NCBI GenBank assembly: GCA_002404115.1
Contig: DHJB01000035.1
Location: forward strand, 1-16,175
DNA: 16,175 nt
Source: Microbacteriaceae bacterium UBA4731
Lineage (GTDB): Bacteria > Actinomycetota > Actinomycetes > Actinomycetales > Microbacteriaceae
Direction: 5' to 3'
In this document: piece after piece, positions 12,829 to 16,175 of the stretch
Numbering within the stretch: the first letter of the stretch is position 1
Layout of the letters: each line of letters begins with the position of its first letter
Position numbers and translations under genes: made by a program
Notes under the pieces: model-generated
Told to the model about the DNA's origin: nothing
Database searches by the model: none
The model's input: only the letters and a program-made list of their open reading frames with translations

Positions 12829-15009
12829 ATGGCTTACACCCGCCACCAGGCCGCCGGCGCCAGCCGCGGCAGCGCCGCCGGCAGCCGCAACCGCCAGCGG
12901 CCGCGTTCCCGCGACGATGACGCTCCGATCATCCCGATCCTCGCCCGCAAAGTGCGCGAGGTCGAGGCGAAGGCGCAGACCGGCGGAAAGCTGGGCCCGA
13001 CCAACCGCACGAAGTACCAGGTCATCGCCCTGCTCATGCGCGAAGAGCGCGCCAGGGTGAAGGGCGACAAGGAACTCAGCGACGCGAGCCGCGCCGAACT
13101 GCTCAAGCGCCTGGACGGCATCGCGCAGATCCTCGCGAAGACGGCCGCGCGGGACACCAGCCTGATCACCCTGCTCGAACCTGACGCGGGCGTCTCCACG
13201 GTCGCGCAGCGGTTCCGCCGCGACTGGCTCCTCGAGTCCGGCGCCGAGCTGAGCCCGGACGAACTCATCATCACCCGCGAGCCCGAGGCGAAGCCCGAGG
13301 TGCCGCAGAACCAGGTCGTGCCCAAATCGGTGAAGGCCAGGCAGCTCGCGAACCCGTTCCTCGCCCCCGATTTCAGCGCGGCGCAGGCGCGGCCCCTCGT
13401 CCCCGTGCGCCGCCTGGCCAACTGGGAACTGCTCGGCCCGCTGTTCAAATCGTTCGAGTACGGCTCCGGCGGCCAGGCCGCCAGCATGGACCTGCCTGAG
13501 GCACCCACGCTGGACCGGTTGTCCCCGCGGGGCCTGGAACTCATGCGCCACCAGGCCCGATTCATCGAAAGCGCGCGCCTCGGCCACCGCAGCTACCTGC
13601 TTGCCGACGAGCCTGGCCTCGGCAAGACCGCGCAGAGCCTGCTCGCGGCATCCGTCTCCGGCGCCTACCCGCTGCTGGCCGTCGTGCCCAACGTCGTCAA
13701 GATGAACTGGGCGCGCGAGGTGGAATTGTGGACCCCGCACCGCAGGGCAACCGTCATCCACGGAGACGGCGACACCCTCGACGCCTTCGCCGACGTCGTG
13801 ATCGTCAACTACGACGTCCTCGACCGGCACCGCACCTGGCTCGGCACCCTCGGCTTCAAGGGCATGGTGGTCGACGAGGCCCACTTCATCAAGAACCTGC
13901 AGTCGCAGCGGTCCAAGCATGTGCTGGCCCTGGCCGAGCAAATCCGGCGCCGCACGCCGGGCGGCAACCCGCTGCTGATGGCCCTCACCGGGACGCCGCT
14001 GATCAACGACGTCGACGACTTCCGGGCGATCTGGCAGTTCCTCGGCTGGATCGAGGGCGACAAACCCGCCCCCAGGCTGATGGCCAGGCTCGAGGAAATC
14101 GGCCTGACGCCCGCCGATTTCGGCTTCTACGCGGAAGCCCGCAAGACCGTGATCGACATGGGGATCGTGCGCCGCCGGAAGGTGGACGTCGCAGCAGACC
14201 TGCCGGCCAAGCGGATCGCCGACCTTCCGGTCGAACTGGACGACGACCTCGGCCGTTCCATCCGCCAGGCCGAGCGCGAACTCGGCGCGCGCCTCGTCAC
14301 CCGCTACAACACACTCGTGGCCGCCCGGCACCCCGGAACGGCACCGGCCGAGCTCGACGACGAACTGCGCTCCGCGTACATCCGCGCCGTTGCCCACGCC
14401 GAACTCGAGGAATCCAAGGGCCAGACCACCGGCGAGAACGTCTTCACCATGGTGCGCAAGATCGGCCAGGCGAAGGCCGGCCTCGCGGCGGACTACGCGG
14501 CCCAGCTGGCGCGGTCGGTCGGCAAGGTCGTGTTCTTTGCCAAGCACATCGATGTGATGGACGCCGCGGAGGCCTTGTTCGCCAAACGCGAGCTGCGCAC
14601 CGTGTCGCTGCGCGGCGACCAGAGCGCCCTGGCCCGCCAGGCCGCCATCGACGCGTTCAACAACGACCCGGAGGTTGCCGTCGTCGTCTGCTCGCTCAGC
14701 GCGGCCGGCGTCGGGGTCAACCTGCAGGCATCCTCCAACGTCGTGCTGGCCGAGCTCAGCTGGACGGCGGCCGAGCAGACGCAGGCCATCGACCGGGTGC
14801 ACCGCATCGGCCAGGACGAACCCGTCACCGCGTGGCGGATCATCGCAGCGCACACCATCGACGCCCGCATCGCCGAACTCATCGGCAGCAAGCAGGGCCT
14901 CGCGGCCCGGGCGCTCGACGGCTCGGAGGAAGAGATCTCCTCCGCCGACTCCGTGCAGGCGAGCGCGCTCATCTTCCTGCTCACCCAGGCGCTCGACGGG
15001 GAACTGTAA
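12829..15009 (+). CDS. SNF2-family DEAH-box ATPase/helicase
   Basis: A 726-residue double-stranded-DNA translocase of helicase superfamily 2. Motifs in order are motif I ADEPGLGKTAQS (259-270, K266), motif Ia LLAVVPNVVKMNWAREVE (282-299), Walker B VVDEAHFIKN (347-356), motif III ALTGTPLIND (385-394), motif V SLSAAGVGVNLQASSNVVLA (622-641) and motif VI QAIDRVHRIGQ (652-662). The layout, with short linkers and EPGLGKT in place of DDMGLGKT, is closer to SMARCAL1-like distant SNF2 proteins than to Swi2/Snf2 proper. The first 30 residues are Arg/Gly/Ser-rich and basic, followed by a roughly 200-residue accessory N-terminal region I cannot assign. I chose ATG 12829 because GGAGAAG lies just before it; the frame is open upstream, with alternative ATGs at 12727 and 12730 lacking a good ribosome site. 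No nuclease or methylase neighbour is present, so a DNA repair or remodelling role is only inferred. Confidence 0.92.
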   Translation: MAYTRHQAAGASRGSAAGSRNRQRPRSRDDDAPIIPILARKVREVEAKAQTGGKLGPTNRTKYQVIALLMREERARVKGDKELSDASRAELLKRLDGIAQILAKTAARDTSLITLLEPDAGVSTVAQRFRRDWLLESGAELSPDELIITREPEAKPEVPQNQVVPKSVKARQLANPFLAPDFSAAQARPLVPVRRLANWELLGPLFKSFEYGSGGQAASMDLPEAPTLDRLSPRGLELMRHQARFIESARLGHRSYLLADEPGLGKTAQSLLAASVSGAYPLLAVVPNVVKMNWAREVELWTPHRRATVIHGDGDTLDAFADVVIVNYDVLDRHRTWLGTLGFKGMVVDEAHFIKNLQSQRSKHVLALAEQIRRRTPGGNPLLMALTGTPLINDVDDFRAIWQFLGWIEGDKPAPRLMARLEEIGLTPADFGFYAEARKTVIDMGIVRRRKVDVAADLPAKRIADLPVELDDDLGRSIRQAERELGARLVTRYNTLVAARHPGTAPAELDDELRSAYIRAVAHAELEESKGQTTGENVFTMVRKIGQAKAGLAADYAAQLARSVGKVVFFAKHIDVMDAAEALFAKRELRTVSLRGDQSALARQAAIDAFNNDPEVAVVVCSLSAAGVGVNLQASSNVVLAELSWTAAEQTQAIDRVHRIGQDEPVTAWRIIAAHTIDARIAELIGSKQGLAARALDGSEEEISSADSVQASALIFLLTQALDGEL

Positions 15010-15018
15010 CGCGCTGAT

Positions 15019-15048
15019 TTGAATCCGGCCCGCCGGAGGCACCATGAT
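15019..15048 (+). promoter_or_regulatory. Possible promoter of the phosphofructokinase gene
   Basis: TTGAAT (15019-15024) and CATGAT (15043-15048) are 18 bases apart and match the sigma-70 consensus at four of six positions each. The pair lies in the 91-base gap after the SNF2 gene and would give a leader of roughly 45 bases ahead of the AAGGAG at 15087-15092. TATGTA at 15048 is an alternative -10. Confidence 0.4.
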
Positions 15049-15100
15049 ATGTAGGCGGTGATGGCGCCGACATGATTTCTCGCATCAAGGAGCGGCCAGA

Positions 15101-16129
15101 ATGAAAATCGGAATTCTCACCAGCGGCGGCGACTGCCCCGGACTGAACGCCGTGATCCGCGGCGCCGTGCTCAAGGGCGTGCGAGTGCACGACGCCGAGT
15201 TCGTCGGCATCCGCAACGGCTGGCGCGGCCTGGTCGAGGGCGAGTTCATGAAACTCGACCGGCACAGCGTGCGCGGCCTGTCCCGCCAGGGCGGAACCAT
15301 CCTCGGCAGCTCCCGCACGAACCCGTTCGAGGGCGAGAACGGCGGCCCGGTCAACATCCAGAACATGCTCGACGCCGAAGGCATCGACGCGGTCATCGCC
15401 ATCGGCGGCGAGGGAACCCTCACCGCCGCGCGCCGCCTGACGGATGCCGGGCTCAAGATCGTCGGCGTGCCCAAGACCATCGACAACGACCTGGCCGCCA
15501 CCGACTATTCATTCGGCTTCGACACCGCCGTCGAGATCGCCACCGAGGCCATCGACCGCCTCCGCACGACCGCTGAATCACACGGCCGCTGCATGGTCGT
15601 CGAGGTCATGGGACGCCACGTCGGCTGGATCGCCCTGCACTCCGGCATGGCCGGCGGAGCCCACGCCATCCTCATCCCCGAACAGCCCAAGACCATCGAG
15701 CAGATCTGCGAGTGGGTCGAGCACGTGCGCGACCGCGGCCGCGCGCCCGTCATCGTGGTGTCGGAGGGCTTCCTGCTCGCCGGCATGGAGGAAGCACACT
15801 CGACGAAGGGCCTCGACGCGTTCAATCGCCCACGCCTCGGCGGCATCAGCGAACTCATCGCCCCGATGATCGAGGAGCGCACGGGCATCGAATCCCGCGC
15901 GACCGTGCTCGGCCACACCCAGCGCGGCGGAGCTCCCTCTGCCTACGACCGCGTGCTCGCGACCCGCCTCGGCCTGGCCGCGATCGACGCCATCTACGCC
16001 AAGCAGTGGGGCTCGATGGTGTCGCTGCGCGGCACCGACATCGAGGTCGTCAGCATTGCCGATGCCACCATCGGACTGAAGACCGTGCCGGATGCCCGCT
16101 ACGACGAGGCCGCCGTCCTCTTCGGCTAA
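15101..16129 (+). CDS. pfkA: 6-phosphofructokinase (actinobacterial Gly/Lys type)
   Basis: Phosphorylates fructose 6-phosphate to fructose 1,6-bisphosphate in glycolysis; cytoplasmic. The complete 342-residue protein has GILTSGGDCPGLNAVIR (4-20) for nucleotide binding, IGGEGTL (101-107), the catalytic loop PKTIDNDLAATD (124-135) with D128, the substrate-binding MGRHVGW (170-176), SEGF (221-224) and LGHTQRGG (270-277). The residue pair that separates donors is Gly105 (as in ATP enzymes) with Lys125 (as in pyrophosphate enzymes). I recall this mix for the ATP-dependent group III enzymes of actinobacteria, so ATP is the likely donor, but pyrophosphate or polyphosphate use is not excluded. The start has AAGGAG 8 bases upstream. 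It is apparently its own transcription unit. The last 46 bases of the window, after the stop, show nothing I can assign. Confidence 0.95.
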   Translation: MKIGILTSGGDCPGLNAVIRGAVLKGVRVHDAEFVGIRNGWRGLVEGEFMKLDRHSVRGLSRQGGTILGSSRTNPFEGENGGPVNIQNMLDAEGIDAVIAIGGEGTLTAARRLTDAGLKIVGVPKTIDNDLAATDYSFGFDTAVEIATEAIDRLRTTAESHGRCMVVEVMGRHVGWIALHSGMAGGAHAILIPEQPKTIEQICEWVEHVRDRGRAPVIVVSEGFLLAGMEEAHSTKGLDAFNRPRLGGISELIAPMIEERTGIESRATVLGHTQRGGAPSAYDRVLATRLGLAAIDAIYAKQWGSMVSLRGTDIEVVSIADATIGLKTVPDARYDEAAVLFG

Positions 16130-16175
16130 ACCCCGTTCCGGCTTTCCTTCGCGAAACTGCACTTGTGCTCGTTAT

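Noticed and set aside
12739..15045. Open frame of 768 codons on the minus strand across the SNF2 gene.
   Set aside because: Same type of shadow; no recognisable domain, and the plus strand carries every SNF2 motif.
1..16175. CRISPR arrays, tRNA or rRNA genes, insertion sequences, phage genes or attachment sites.
   Set aside because: No regularly spaced repeats, cloverleaf-like stretches, transposase, integrase or terminal inverted repeats were seen in reading both strands.

Overview
The window is high-GC DNA with short intergenic gaps, GTG as well as ATG starts, and many 1-4 base stop/start overlaps. The gene families point to an actinobacterium, most likely a Microbacteriaceae-like soil or environmental organism. 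This is an inference from family resemblance and base composition; no rRNA gene is present to confirm it. I see no tRNA, rRNA, insertion sequence, CRISPR array or prophage gene.

Bases 1-1415 hold two overlapping aldehyde dehydrogenase (ALDH) genes. The first enters from outside the window and is a normal catalytic ALDH. The second is a naturally short ALDH-fold protein without catalytic residues. Together they resemble the two halves of an ALDH16 protein split into two genes. Bases 1512-8184 form an amine utilisation region. An APC-superfamily permease and an IclR-type regulator are transcribed leftward with a 4-base overlap. Divergent from them, a second APC permease, a copper amine oxidase of the Arthrobacter globiformis type and a small His/Met-containing membrane protein are transcribed rightward. 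The gap between the permeases carries short inverted and direct repeats that could bind the regulator. The simplest reading is uptake of a primary amine, oxidation to aldehyde, ammonia and H2O2, and possibly oxidation of the aldehyde to an acid by the ALDH pair next door.

Bases 8240-8843 are a decayed SDR/DUF2867 oxidoreductase gene with inferred internal deletions, a TGG-to-TGA nonsense change and a slip in a C run. From 8910 to 12646 come envelope-related and small genes: a membrane-anchored glycerophosphodiester phosphodiesterase, an SGNH-fold protein whose nucleophile serine is replaced by glycine, a DUF2207 membrane protein with a polyglycine tail, and a small four-helix membrane protein (DUF6804-like) starting on the DUF2207 stop codon.

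Bases 12829-16129 hold a stand-alone SNF2-family ATPase and a 6-phosphofructokinase of the actinobacterial Gly/Lys type. Most of this looks like ordinary accessory and housekeeping chromosome. The points most worth following are the serine-less SGNH protein, the split ALDH pair, the small membrane protein fused by overlap to the amine oxidase, and the operator-like repeats. I found no clearly new multi-gene system.
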